NCBI GenBank assembly: GCA_017430365.1
Contig: JAFRNC010000003.1
Span: forward strand, 62,001 to 126,000
Length of the DNA: 64,000 nt
Source: Bacteroidales bacterium
GTDB lineage: Bacteria; Bacteroidota; Bacteroidia; Bacteroidales; UBA932
Direction of reading: 5' to 3'
Position 1 is the first letter of the stretch. Every line of letters begins with the position of its first letter. Position numbers and translations under genes: made by a program. Under the pieces are notes generated by a model. That model made no database searches. It saw only the letters and a list, made by a program, of their open reading frames with translations, and was not told the DNA's origin. This document shows positions 25,119-33,332 of the stretch, one piece after another.

Positions 25119-27295
25119 CTGATGAACAACAGTTCCCTATACTTCGGCAGCGGCCATATCTTATTGTCCACCAGTTCTTCGAGTTTGTCTATCGGACGAC
25201 GCAGTTCCTCGATCTGGGAAGCGATGGCGTGGTATGCGACGGCACGTGCATACTCGTCTTCGATTGTATTGGCGCGCTTGCGGGCAAGGCGCATCTGCTC
25301 GGCCCGGTCGCTGACCTCCTCGATGTAGCCGCCGATGCGGCGGATAAGGTCGAGCTCGGTGCCGCAGCCGTCAAAACCTCCCATGACCTGCTGGTGCAGG
25401 GCGACTTCCTTGAGCAGGCGGGTCTTGTATTCAAGAGCGGCGGGAATGATATGGTTCACTGCCATGCGCACCATGACGCGGCTCTCTATCTGGACTTTCT
25501 TGGTGTAGATGTCCCACTTGACCTCGTTGCGGGCGGCCAGTTCCTTCTCGGTAAAGACGCCTGTACGGGTGAACATGGCTACCGAGTCAGGAGCCGTGAA
25601 ACTCTTGAACATCTCCGGCACGCTGGTCTCGACGTCGAGGCCGCGGCGGATTGCCTCCTGCTTCCACTCTTCGGAATAACCGTTGCCGTCAAAGCAGATG
25701 ACGTCGATTATACTCGCAATGATCGGCTTGAGCGTGTCCATCACGGCCACCTGGAGCGACTTGCCGGCTGACAGTTCGCCGTCGAGCGACTTTTTGAACG
25801 ACATCAGTTGTTCTGCCACCGCTGCGTTGAGCGTAGTCACGGCGCCGGCGCAGTTAGCGCTGGAGCCTACGGCGCGGAATTCGAAGCGGTTGCCGGTGAA
25901 TGCGAACGGCGATGTGCGGTTGCGGTCGGTATTGTCGACGAAAATTTCGGGAATCTCCACAAGGCCGACACTGCGGCCCTTCTTGCCCGCTATCTGGATG
26001 GGAGTGTCGGAAGGGACCTGGAGCAGTTTGCGGAGGACAGCGGTCATCGTCCTGCCAAGGAATGCGGAAATGATGGCGGGCGGCGCTTCGTTTCCTCCGA
26101 GCCGGTGTGCATTGGTCGCACTGGCTATCGACGCTTTCAATACGGCGTTGTGTTTCTGCACTGCAGCAAGCACGTTGACGAAGAATGTGAGGAACAGCAG
26201 ATTGCCCTGGGCGTCACGTCCGGGAGCCATCAACGACCTGCCGGTATCGGTGGCCAGCGACCAGTTGTTGTGTTTGCCCGAGCCGTTGATGCCGTCGAAA
26301 GGCTTTTCATGGAGCAGCACCACGAAACCGTGTTTCCTGGCGATGGTATTCATCAGATTCATCACCAGCTGATTCTGGTCGTTCGAAAGATTGGCGTCGC
26401 CATAGATGGGAGCCAGTTCGAATTGATTGGGGGCCACTTCATTGTGCCGTGTCTTGAGCGGGATGCCAAGGCGGAGTGCTTCTACCTCCAGTTCCCGCAT
26501 GAAGGCCGCCACCCTCGCAGGAATCGCGCCGAAATAGTGGTCGGCAAGCTGCTGGTTCTTCGAAGACATGTGCCCCATAAGCGTCCTTCCGGTGATCATC
26601 AGGTCGGGACGTGCGGCATAAAGGTCCTCATCGACAAGGAAGTACTCCTGCTCCCAACCGAGATAGCAGTACACCTTGTTCACCGCCGGGTCGAACAGAC
26701 GGCAGATGGGCACTGCCGCGTCGGAGACGGCCCTGATGGAACGCTTGAGCGGTGTCTTGTAGTCAAGAGCCTCGCCCGTATATGCGATGAAGACCGTGGG
26801 GATGCAAAGGGTATCATCCTGGATGAAGACCGGTGAGGTGGGATCCCATGCGGTATATCCGCGCGCCTCGAAGGTGGCGCGGATACCGCCGTTGGGGAAC
26901 GAGGATCCGTCCGACTCCTGCTGTGCGAGCGACGATCCGTCGAAAGTCTCGATGACTCCGCCGCGGCCGTCCAGGTCGATGAGGGAATCGTGCTTTTCGG
27001 CCGTCCCTTCGGTCAGGGGCTGGAACCAGTGCGTGACATGTGTCACATGGTTTTCAAGCGCCCATTCCTTCATGCCGCGTGCAACGCCGTCAGCGGTGGC
27101 ACGGTCGAGATGATGTCCCTTGTCTATGCACTCCAGAAGCGCCTGCAGCGTCCGGGGATCGAGATACTTCCGCATCTTTGTCCGGTTGAACACCCGTTCG
27201 CCGAAGTATTCGGATGCTTTCTTGTCGGGGATTTCAACGGCAGGCGCCTTCTTCCTGAACGACGCCCTCACCAGCTCGAAACGGTCGATGCTCAT
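25115..27295 (-). CDS. glnN: Glutamine synthetase type III
   Basis: At 726 residues this is the long GSIII class typical of Bacteroidota, not the 450-residue GSI. The N-terminal GSIII domain includes SSFPNGGIRATFEARGYTAWDP; the catalytic region has HNEVAPNQFELAPIYGDANL, NGSGKHNNWSLATD and GGNEAPPAIISAF; and a helical C-terminus follows. It makes glutamine from glutamate and ammonia. The 5' leader contains a hairpin (27298-27316) starting just after the TATATTTA promoter-like element and ending 2 nt before the ATG, so it could sequester the ribosome-binding region. Confidence 0.95.
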   Translation of the reverse strand: MSIDRFELVRASFRKKAPAVEIPDKKASEYFGERVFNRTKMRKYLDPRTLQALLECIDKGHHLDRATADGVARGMKEWALENHVTHVTHWFQPLTEGTAEKHDSLIDLDGRGGVIETFDGSSLAQQESDGSSFPNGGIRATFEARGYTAWDPTSPVFIQDDTLCIPTVFIAYTGEALDYKTPLKRSIRAVSDAAVPICRLFDPAVNKVYCYLGWEQEYFLVDEDLYAARPDLMITGRTLMGHMSSKNQQLADHYFGAIPARVAAFMRELEVEALRLGIPLKTRHNEVAPNQFELAPIYGDANLSNDQNQLVMNLMNTIARKHGFVVLLHEKPFDGINGSGKHNNWSLATDTGRSLMAPGRDAQGNLLFLTFFVNVLAAVQKHNAVLKASIASATNAHRLGGNEAPPAIISAFLGRTMTAVLRKLLQVPSDTPIQIAGKKGRSVGLVEIPEIFVDNTDRNRTSPFAFTGNRFEFRAVGSSANCAGAVTTLNAAVAEQLMSFKKSLDGELSAGKSLQVAVMDTLKPIIASIIDVICFDGNGYSEEWKQEAIRRGLDVETSVPEMFKSFTAPDSVAMFTRTGVFTEKELAARNEVKWDIYTKKVQIESRVMVRMAVNHIIPAALEYKTRLLKEVALHQQVMGGFDGCGTELDLIRRIGGYIEEVSDRAEQMRLARKRANTIEDEYARAVAYHAIASQIEELRRPIDKLEELVDNKIWPLPKYRELLFIS

Positions 27296-27297
27296 AA

Positions 27298-27316
27298 GGC
27301 TTCAGAATTTGAAGCC
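27298..27316 (-). promoter_or_regulatory. Leader hairpin of glutamine synthetase III
   Basis: GGCTTCA at 27298-27304 pairs with TGAAGCC at 27310-27316 around a 5-nt loop. The hairpin lies between the TATATTTA -7-like element (27318-27325) and the start codon, so nearly the whole 5' leader is base-paired. Confidence 0.5.
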
Positions 27317-27340
27317 GTAAATATAATGAAGTTTCAGTAA

Positions 27341-27360
27341 AACACGCTACTGAAGTAGCG
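27341..27360 (-). terminator. Weak terminator-like hairpin after the serine hydrolase gene
   Basis: CGCTAC at 27345-27350 pairs with GTAGCG at 27355-27360; on the minus strand the stem is followed by TGTTTTA. It lies just past the serine hydrolase stop and before the glutamine synthetase promoter. Confidence 0.4.
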
Positions 27361-27371
27361 GAACGTCAGGA

Positions 27372-28445
27372 TTATAAAGCCGGCAGCAGGTAATCCCAGA
27401 TGAGGTTCAGTTCCTGCCGCATGTTCTGGATATTGGCGGTAGTGACGATAACTGCGTCCTGCCCGGGAAGGACCAGTATATACTGGCCGCTGGCACCGTC
27501 TGCCCGGAAGGCACCGTGACGGCATCGCCACATCTGGTAGCCATAGCCTTGCTGCCAGTCGTTATGCTCCGGATCTAGATAGGCATAAGCCGGATGGGCG
27601 GGATTATTCCGGATCTCCGCAACCTGCCGCTCGTTCATGCCCGCTCCGACACTGGGCACCTGTGCGGCAGACATCTCCTTCACCCAGTCGGCAGGTATCA
27701 CCTGCCTGCCATGGAACTTTCCTCCGTCCAACAGGCAGAGACCCATACGGGCCAGGTCTTCCGTCTTCAGATACAGTCCCCAGCCGCCAGTATTGATACC
27801 GGCGGGACTTTCCTGCCAATAAGGCTTTTCTATACCCAGCGGCTGCCACAGGCGGGGCTCCAGATAGTCAACCACTTTTTGTCCGGTCACCTTCTGCACC
27901 GCGGCGGACAGCACATAAGTACCCAGGCTATTGTAGCAGTAACAGGTTCCCGGCTCATAATCAATGGGCCATTCCATAAAAGCTTTGACCCAGTCGCCGT
28001 CTCCGTTCCGGATGCTGCCCGTCGGGTCTTTCCCGTGCCCGCAGTTCATGGTAAGCAGATGCCGTATGGTCACTCTCGCAAGTGTATCGGAAACATGCGC
28101 CGGAAGGCTCCCGGGGAAAAGGTCCACGACCCGGTCGTCGAGTGAGAGAAGCCCCTCACCGATGGCGAAGCCGACGGCCGTCGAGGTGAATGTCTTGGAT
28201 ACGGAATTCAGGATATGGGCCGTGTCCGGGACGAAGAAATGTTCTTCGAGCACCTTCCCGTGCTGCAGCACCATGATGCTGTGAAGTTGCTCGGCACTGT
28301 CGGCTACCGCCTGCAGATAGGAAGCGAATGCCTCGTCGAGTGCCGCAGAGGCTTTACCGCGGCGGAGGGGGTCGCCTGGCTGGGAACATGATGCCGCCGC
28401 AAGCAGAATGGCGGCAAGCAACAAGGAGAAAAGACGTCTGTTCAT
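27372..28445 (-). CDS. Beta-lactamase-family serine hydrolase lipoprotein
   Basis: 357 residues from the ATG at 28445 with lipoprotein signal MNRRLFSLLLAAILLAAASC. The class C beta-lactamase/esterase fold is shown by the SxxK tetrad in NSVSKTF (nucleophile Ser), YNS in CYCYNSLG and the GYGYQMWRC segment near the C-terminus. Such proteins act as esterases, D-amino-acid peptidases or lactamases; the substrate cannot be read here. Its TATATTTG promoter element lies at 28465-28472, beside repeat copy 3, whose left arm occupies the upstream promoter region. Confidence 0.85.
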   Translation of the reverse strand: MNRRLFSLLLAAILLAAASCSQPGDPLRRGKASAALDEAFASYLQAVADSAEQLHSIMVLQHGKVLEEHFFVPDTAHILNSVSKTFTSTAVGFAIGEGLLSLDDRVVDLFPGSLPAHVSDTLARVTIRHLLTMNCGHGKDPTGSIRNGDGDWVKAFMEWPIDYEPGTCYCYNSLGTYVLSAAVQKVTGQKVVDYLEPRLWQPLGIEKPYWQESPAGINTGGWGLYLKTEDLARMGLCLLDGGKFHGRQVIPADWVKEMSAAQVPSVGAGMNERQVAEIRNNPAHPAYAYLDPEHNDWQQGYGYQMWRCRHGAFRADGASGQYILVLPGQDAVIVTTANIQNMRQELNLIWDYLLPAL

Positions 28446-28464
28446 GAGAATTGCCTGTTTCCTA

Positions 28465-28472
28465 CAAATATA
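28465..28472 (-). promoter_or_regulatory. TAnnTTTG -7 element of the serine hydrolase gene
   Basis: The minus strand reads TATATTTG 19 nt upstream of the ATG. The -33 region falls inside repeat copy 3. Confidence 0.65.
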
Positions 28473-28479
28473 GCCATTT

Positions 28480-28596
28480 TTCCGCTGCAATGTACACAAT
28501 TGGCCATCAGACGGTTACAAAAGTTGATCCCCCTCGCCGCGAGGGGGATCAACTTGCATAATCAGTTGTGAATCAACTGCGTCCGTTGCAGCGGAA
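28480..28596. repeat. Dispersed nested-palindrome element, copy 3
   Basis: Outer arms TTCCGCTGCAA at 28480-28490 and its complement at 28586-28596 pair perfectly for 11 bp; the inner part of the left arm has diverged at three positions from the other copies. The interior at 28499-28577 is 79 nt, with a 16-bp perfect hairpin at 28521-28555 closed by a CCG loop and 22-nt arms on each side. It lies 30 nt beyond the acyl-CoA dehydrogenase stop and just upstream of the serine hydrolase promoter. Confidence 0.9.
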
Positions 28597-28626
28597 GCTG
28601 CGGCGTAAAACCGGGTCAGCCGCAGC

Positions 28627-30270
28627 CTAGCGGTTTTCGAGGACGGTGATGTGACGGGTCACCTGGCCGATGCTCTCGCCGACGAAGTACTTGCAGGACT
28701 TCAGGAAGCGGGCGTCGCGAAGGCTGTCGAGCAGCAGCAGGTATCCCATGATGATGTTTCCAAGCACGTCAGTCAGGGCACGGGTCATGTGTTCGAAGCG
28801 TTCGCTGGTGGTGCCGTCGACGGTGGCCAGTTCATAGAAGCGGCCATAAGCCGCGGTAGCCTTGCGGAGCACGTCGAGGCAGTGCTGCCTTTCGGCGTCG
28901 GGAGCTGCGGCCAAAGCTTCTGCGACACGTGTCTCGTAGCTCTCGATCTGCTTCAGATAGGCGCCGCTGGCGATTCCCTTCATTGCGGCCACGACCTGCA
29001 GCTGGCTCGTACCTTCATAGATGGAAAGGATACGGGCGTCACGGTAAAGGCGCTCGCAGGCGTATTCCTTCATGAATCCGCTGCCGCCGTGGACCTGGAT
29101 GCAGTCGTAGGCGTTGCGGTTTGCGAACTCGCTTGCATTGAGTTTCACCAGCGGGGTGAGTATGTCGGCGACTCGTGAAGCGGCGCGCGATGAAGCGGCC
29201 AGGTCGACATAGCGGGCGGTCTCGTACATAAGGCTGCGGGCGCCGTCGGTGCGGGCGCGCATACGGTCCAGAAGGTCACGGACGGCGACGAACTTGTCGA
29301 TGGAGCGTCCGAACTGCTCACGGGAGGCGGCATAGGCCTCGGCCTCGCGGCAGGCGGCTTCGCACAGACCGATTGACTGGGCGCCGACGCCGAGGCGTGC
29401 GCCGTTCATCAGCGACATGACATATTTGATCAGGCCGAGACGCCTCTCGCCCACTATCTGGCAAGGTGCGTTGGTGAACTGGAGTTCGGCGGTAGGCGAA
29501 CCCTTGATGCCCATCTTGTTCTCGATGCGGCGGACGGTCATTCCTCCGTCGGCCTTGTCGAAAACGAAGTACGACAATCCGCGGCCGTCGTTGCTTCCCT
29601 CCTCGCTGCGGGCCAGCACAAGGTGAAGGTCGGCGTCGCCGTTGGTGATGAAACGCTTGACGCCGTTCAGGCGCCAGCATCCGGCCGCTTCGTCGTAGGT
29701 GGCCTTCAGGCGCACCGACTGCAGGTCGCTGCCTGCGTCGGGCTCGGTGAGGTCCATCGAGCATGTGGCACCCTTCCATATGCGGGGCAGATATTTCTCT
29801 TTCAACTCTTCGGAGCCGAATTCCTGGATCGTATCGGCGCAGTCGGTCAGGCCCCAGATAGTGGCGAAGCCTACGTCGGCACGGGCGATGATTTCGGCCG
29901 CCATGACGACGGCGGCGCGGGGGAAGTTGAGCCCGTTGTAGCGACGGTCCAGTGAAATGCCGTAAAGACCGGCCTGAATCAGTGCATCGAGATTCCTGCG
30001 GGTTCCGGGCGCGTACTTGACGTGACCGTTCTCAAGCGTCGGACCTACATGGTCGACCTCTTCGGCATTGGGGGCGATCACGTCGCCGGCGATGCCGCCG
30101 AGCAGATTCATGAGCATTTCATACTGTGCCACGGCTTCTTCCGCATTGGCGGGCGCTTCGGGGTGCTTGCCGGCTTCGGCGTAGTTGTTTTCCTTAACAG
30201 CCGCCACCTGCTCCATTCCGGGATGGTGGAGATAGAAGGACAGACTCTCGTTATCGGTATAGAAATTCAT
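28627..30270 (-). CDS. Acyl-CoA dehydrogenase family protein
   Basis: A 547-residue FAD enzyme: the standard dehydrogenase core (CSMDLTEPDAGSDLQ, RFITNGDADLHLVLA, catalytic Glu in IYEGTSQLQ) plus a C-terminal helical extension of about 120 residues, the long form common in Bacteroidota. It would oxidise acyl-CoA with ETF as partner, or run in reverse as an enoyl reductase. It is 2 nt downstream of etfA in a transcription unit that begins with fabH-fabF-fabZ-fabG, which raises the possibility of a role in fatty-acid synthesis or butyrate-type metabolism and not only degradation. The substrate is not decided by sequence. Confidence 0.9.
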   Translation of the reverse strand: MNFYTDNESLSFYLHHPGMEQVAAVKENNYAEAGKHPEAPANAEEAVAQYEMLMNLLGGIAGDVIAPNAEEVDHVGPTLENGHVKYAPGTRRNLDALIQAGLYGISLDRRYNGLNFPRAAVVMAAEIIARADVGFATIWGLTDCADTIQEFGSEELKEKYLPRIWKGATCSMDLTEPDAGSDLQSVRLKATYDEAAGCWRLNGVKRFITNGDADLHLVLARSEEGSNDGRGLSYFVFDKADGGMTVRRIENKMGIKGSPTAELQFTNAPCQIVGERRLGLIKYVMSLMNGARLGVGAQSIGLCEAACREAEAYAASREQFGRSIDKFVAVRDLLDRMRARTDGARSLMYETARYVDLAASSRAASRVADILTPLVKLNASEFANRNAYDCIQVHGGSGFMKEYACERLYRDARILSIYEGTSQLQVVAAMKGIASGAYLKQIESYETRVAEALAAAPDAERQHCLDVLRKATAAYGRFYELATVDGTTSERFEHMTRALTDVLGNIIMGYLLLLDSLRDARFLKSCKYFVGESIGQVTRHITVLENR

Positions 30271-30272
30271 AA

Positions 30273-31295
30273 CTACTTCAGATTATTCTTGTAACAAGCC
30301 ATAAATTGAGGAATGACGGTCATGACGTCCCCGACGATGGTATAGTCGGCGATGGCGTTGATGGGCGCGTCGGGATCGGTGTTGATGCTTATGATCTTGG
30401 CGCTCTGCTCCATGCCGGCACGGTGCTGGACGGCGCCGCTGATGCCGCATGCGATGTAGAGTTTGGGACGCACGGTGACACCTGTCTGGCCGATCTGACG
30501 CTCGGGTTCGGTGAATCCGGCATCGACGGCGGCGCGGGTGGCGCCTACGCTGCCGCCGATCAGGCGGGCGAACTTGTGAAGCAGCTCGAAATTCTCGCGG
30601 CTTCCCATGCCGTAGCCGCCGGCCACGATGATCTGGGAGCCCTTGATGTCGATCTTCTGCTCCTCGATTTCGCGGCTCAGGATTTCGACCGCAGCGTCGG
30701 CCGCTTCGAGCGATGCTTCGACGGCGACGGGAATGACGGTGCCCTTGTAAGCGGGATCGTATATCTCTTTCTTCATCACACCCTCACGGACAGTGGCCAT
30801 CTGGGGCCTGGTCTCAGGGCAGACGATGGTGGCTATGATGTTGCCGCCGAATGCGGGACGGATCTGCATCAGGATGTCGTCATAGTGCCTGCCGGTCTTG
30901 GGATCGTCGTGAGAGCCGATCTCCAGCTGCGTGCAGTCTGCGGTCAGGCCGCAGCGCAGGAAGCTCGCGATGCGCGGAGCCAGGTCGCGTCCGACGCTGG
31001 ATGCGCCGAAAAGGACGATCTGGGGCTGCTGCGCCTGGATGAGTTTGGAAAGGACGTCGAAATGCGGCAGTGTACGGTAGGGTGAAAGACGGCTGTCGTC
31101 TGCAAGGAATACGTCGTCCACTCCATAGGGATAGAGCGACTCCGCCGCGGCGCTGACGCCGGAGCCGAGCACCGCCGCCTGAAGGCGGCAGCCCAGACGG
31201 TTGGCCAGCTGGCGGCCCTTTGTGCAAAGTTCAAGACTGATGTCGGCGACGGTCTTCTTCTCAGACAGTTCGCAATATACTAATACGTTGTTCAT
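30273..31295 (-). CDS. etfA: Electron transfer flavoprotein alpha subunit
   Basis: 340 residues with the C-terminal FAD-binding domain intact: VAGGYGMGSRENFELL, GATRAAVDAGF, RQIGQTGVTVRPKLYIACGISG and INTDPDAPINAIADY. It forms a heterodimer with EtfB to pass electrons to or from the acyl-CoA dehydrogenase encoded next. Nineteen nt separate it from etfB. Confidence 0.95.
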   Translation of the reverse strand: MNNVLVYCELSEKKTVADISLELCTKGRQLANRLGCRLQAAVLGSGVSAAAESLYPYGVDDVFLADDSRLSPYRTLPHFDVLSKLIQAQQPQIVLFGASSVGRDLAPRIASFLRCGLTADCTQLEIGSHDDPKTGRHYDDILMQIRPAFGGNIIATIVCPETRPQMATVREGVMKKEIYDPAYKGTVIPVAVEASLEAADAAVEILSREIEEQKIDIKGSQIIVAGGYGMGSRENFELLHKFARLIGGSVGATRAAVDAGFTEPERQIGQTGVTVRPKLYIACGISGAVQHRAGMEQSAKIISINTDPDAPINAIADYTIVGDVMTVIPQFMACYKNNLK

Positions 31296-31314
31296 CTCTT
31301 CTCGTTTTTCAGTC

Positions 31315-32115
31315 TTACAGGATATGCTCCTTGATCAGTGTAGCCGAAAGCTCGTTCAGTGCGGCTTCCGTAGGTTCGAGAACCACGGATTCCTTGTGGG
31401 CAAGCACCACGTTCTCGATCTTCTTCACCTTGGTCGGCGAACCTTTCATTCCGAGACGGTCCATGTCGGCGTCGATTGCGTCGGCATTGATCAGGCGGAT
31501 CTCCTCGCCGGCCTGGCGGAACATCCTGTGGATGTTCGGGAAACGGCAGTCGGCAGCGGCCGAAGTGACGGTCACCAGTGCCGGAAGTTTGGCTTTGACA
31601 CACTCGGTACCGCGCTCCAGACGGCGGCGGATGGTAATCTCGCGTTCGTTTACGCCGAGCAGTTCCTCGGCATAGGTCACCTGGGGGATATCCAGTTTCT
31701 CGGCCACCTGCGGCCCAACCTGGGCGGTGTCGCCGTCGATTGCCTGACGGCCTCCGAAGATGACGTCGACGTCTCCCATCTGCCTGATGACCTGGGAAAG
31801 GGCATAGGAAGTGGCGAGGGTGTCGGCGCCCGCGAAGCGCATGTCGCTCAGCACAAGGCCGTCGTCAGCACCGCGGCTGCGGGCGTCCTTGATGATTTCG
31901 GCGGCGCGGGGCGGGCCCATCGTGACAACGGTCACGGTAGCGCCGGGCATTTCGTCCTTGACGCGGAGGGCCATCTCCAGGGCCTTGAGGTCTTCGGGAT
32001 TGAAGACGGTCGGAAGGGCGGCACGGTTGACGGTGCCGTCAGCATTCATGGCATCGGCCCCGACATTGTGCGTGTCGGGAACCTGCTTTGCCAGTACTAC
32101 TATCTTGAATGACAT
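31315..32115 (-). CDS. etfB: Electron transfer flavoprotein beta subunit
   Basis: 266 residues of the ETF beta fold, with VVLAKQVPDT at the N-terminus and FGGRQAIDGDTAQVGPQVAE in the middle. The GDTAQVGP sequence resembles clostridial EtfB proteins associated with electron bifurcation more than the mitochondrial type, so NADH-dependent bifurcation with the neighbouring dehydrogenase is possible but unproven. It begins 18 nt after the fabG stop in the same operon. Confidence 0.93.
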   Translation of the reverse strand: MSFKIVVLAKQVPDTHNVGADAMNADGTVNRAALPTVFNPEDLKALEMALRVKDEMPGATVTVVTMGPPRAAEIIKDARSRGADDGLVLSDMRFAGADTLATSYALSQVIRQMGDVDVIFGGRQAIDGDTAQVGPQVAEKLDIPQVTYAEELLGVNEREITIRRRLERGTECVKAKLPALVTVTSAAADCRFPNIHRMFRQAGEEIRLINADAIDADMDRLGMKGSPTKVKKIENVVLAHKESVVLEPTEAALNELSATLIKEHIL

Positions 32116-32133
32116 GATATCTGATTATTATGT

Positions 32134-32883
32134 TTAGTTGATCGCAAGTCCTCCGTCGCAGCTGATGACCTGTCCGGTCACATATCCTGCCAGGTCGCTG
32201 GCGAGGAAGAGGGAGACATGGGCGACGTCGGTGTCAAGGCCTCCGCGGCGGAGCGGAATCTGGTTCATCCATTCCTTGCGCACTTCGGGAGTGAGTTGCT
32301 GTGTCATAGGGGTCTCGATGAATCCGGGAGCCACGGCGTTGCAGCGGATGCCGCGCGAGCCGAGTTCCTTGGCGATGGAGCGCGTGAAACCTATGATGCC
32401 TGCCTTGGAGGCGGCATAGTTGCACTGGCCCGCATTGCCGTTGAGTCCGACGATGGAGCTGATGTTGACTATCGAGCCGGAGCGCTGCTTCATCATCATC
32501 GGGGCGAAAGCCTTGGTATAGTTGAAGACGGAGCGGAGATTGACCTCCAGTACCAGGTTCCAGTCATCCACGCTCATGCGGAGGATGAGCTGGTCGCGGG
32601 TGATGCCCGCATTGTTGACCAGGATGTCGAGACGGCCGTAGTTTTCGGCCACCCAGGCGGCCACTTCCTGCGCCTGTGCGAAATCGGACGCGTTCGAGGC
32701 GAGGAAATCAGCCCTCACGCCCTTGGCGCGGAGTTCGGCGACAAGCGCGTCGCTCTGCTCGTTCTGTTTAAGGTCGGTAAAGATGATATTGGCGCCCTCT
32801 TCGGCGAAGAGGAGGGCATGGCTGCGCCCTATACCGCGCGAAGCGCCGGTGATCAGGGCGGTCTTGTTCTCTAACAATTTCAT
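32134..32883 (-). CDS. fabG: 3-oxoacyl-[ACP] reductase
   Basis: A 249-residue short-chain dehydrogenase: the cofactor loop TGASRGIGRSHA, NNAG in LDILVNNAGITRDQ, catalytic Ser in NISSIVG and YAASK further on. It reduces 3-oxoacyl-ACP with NADPH. The start overlaps the stop of the dehydratase gene (ATGA). Its place between fabZ and etfB in the operon supports a fatty-acid role over a generic SDR. Confidence 0.9.
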   Translation of the reverse strand: MKLLENKTALITGASRGIGRSHALLFAEEGANIIFTDLKQNEQSDALVAELRAKGVRADFLASNASDFAQAQEVAAWVAENYGRLDILVNNAGITRDQLILRMSVDDWNLVLEVNLRSVFNYTKAFAPMMMKQRSGSIVNISSIVGLNGNAGQCNYAASKAGIIGFTRSIAKELGSRGIRCNAVAPGFIETPMTQQLTPEVRKEWMNQIPLRRGGLDTDVAHVSLFLASDLAGYVTGQVISCDGGLAIN

Positions 32884-33308
32884 TGTTCTGCAGGTTTATC
32901 CACCAACATGAAGATAAGGTTCCCCTTGGCGCAGAGCTTTCCGTCCACGCGCGCCTCGGCGTCGATGAAGAAAGTCAGGCCGCGGCGGCTGGCGATACGG
33001 GAGGTCACGGTGATCAGGTCACCGGGACGCACCTGGCTCTTGAAACGCACGTTGTCAAGTCCTGCATAGAAGGTAAGGCGTCCGGGCAGCACGTCCAGCA
33101 GCAATGCGCAGCTGCACTGGCCCATAATCTCGCAAAGTACTACGCCCGGGACCACGGGGTAACCCGGAAAGTGTCCCTGCAGGAAGAATTCGTCACCACG
33201 GACCTTGTAGTGACCGGTTGAAGTCTCTCCTTCCATCGCCACGTCGTCGACCAGGATCATCGGCTCGCGATGAGGCAGGTAATTCTTGAGTTCTTCTCTA
33301 TCCATCAT
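32880..33308 (-). CDS. fabZ: 3-hydroxyacyl-[ACP] dehydratase (FabZ-type)
   Basis: A 142-residue hotdog protein with LPHREPMILVDD at the N-terminus and the catalytic His46 and Glu60 in GHFPGYPVVPGVVLCE. It removes water from 3-hydroxyacyl-ACP. Length and the GHFPGYPVVPG motif fit FabZ more than FabA. Located between fabF and fabG and coupled to fabG by ATGA. A second Met two residues in (33305) could also be the start. Confidence 0.9.
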   Translation of the reverse strand: MMDREELKNYLPHREPMILVDDVAMEGETSTGHYKVRGDEFFLQGHFPGYPVVPGVVLCEIMGQCSCALLLDVLPGRLTFYAGLDNVRFKSQVRPGDLITVTSRIASRRGLTFFIDAEARVDGKLCAKGNLIFMLVDKPAEQ

Positions 33309-33332
33309 ATTGTATTTTAATAATTGTCCAGG

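Noticed and set aside
751..28596. The three nested-palindrome elements as a CRISPR array or integron attC sites
   Set aside because: They are 13-15 kb apart with no spacers and no cas genes; there is no integrase and no attC-type core site in the arms.
32880..33308. FabA (dehydratase/isomerase) in place of FabZ
   Set aside because: The length and the GHFPGYPVVPG motif fit FabZ; no fabB partner is adjacent.
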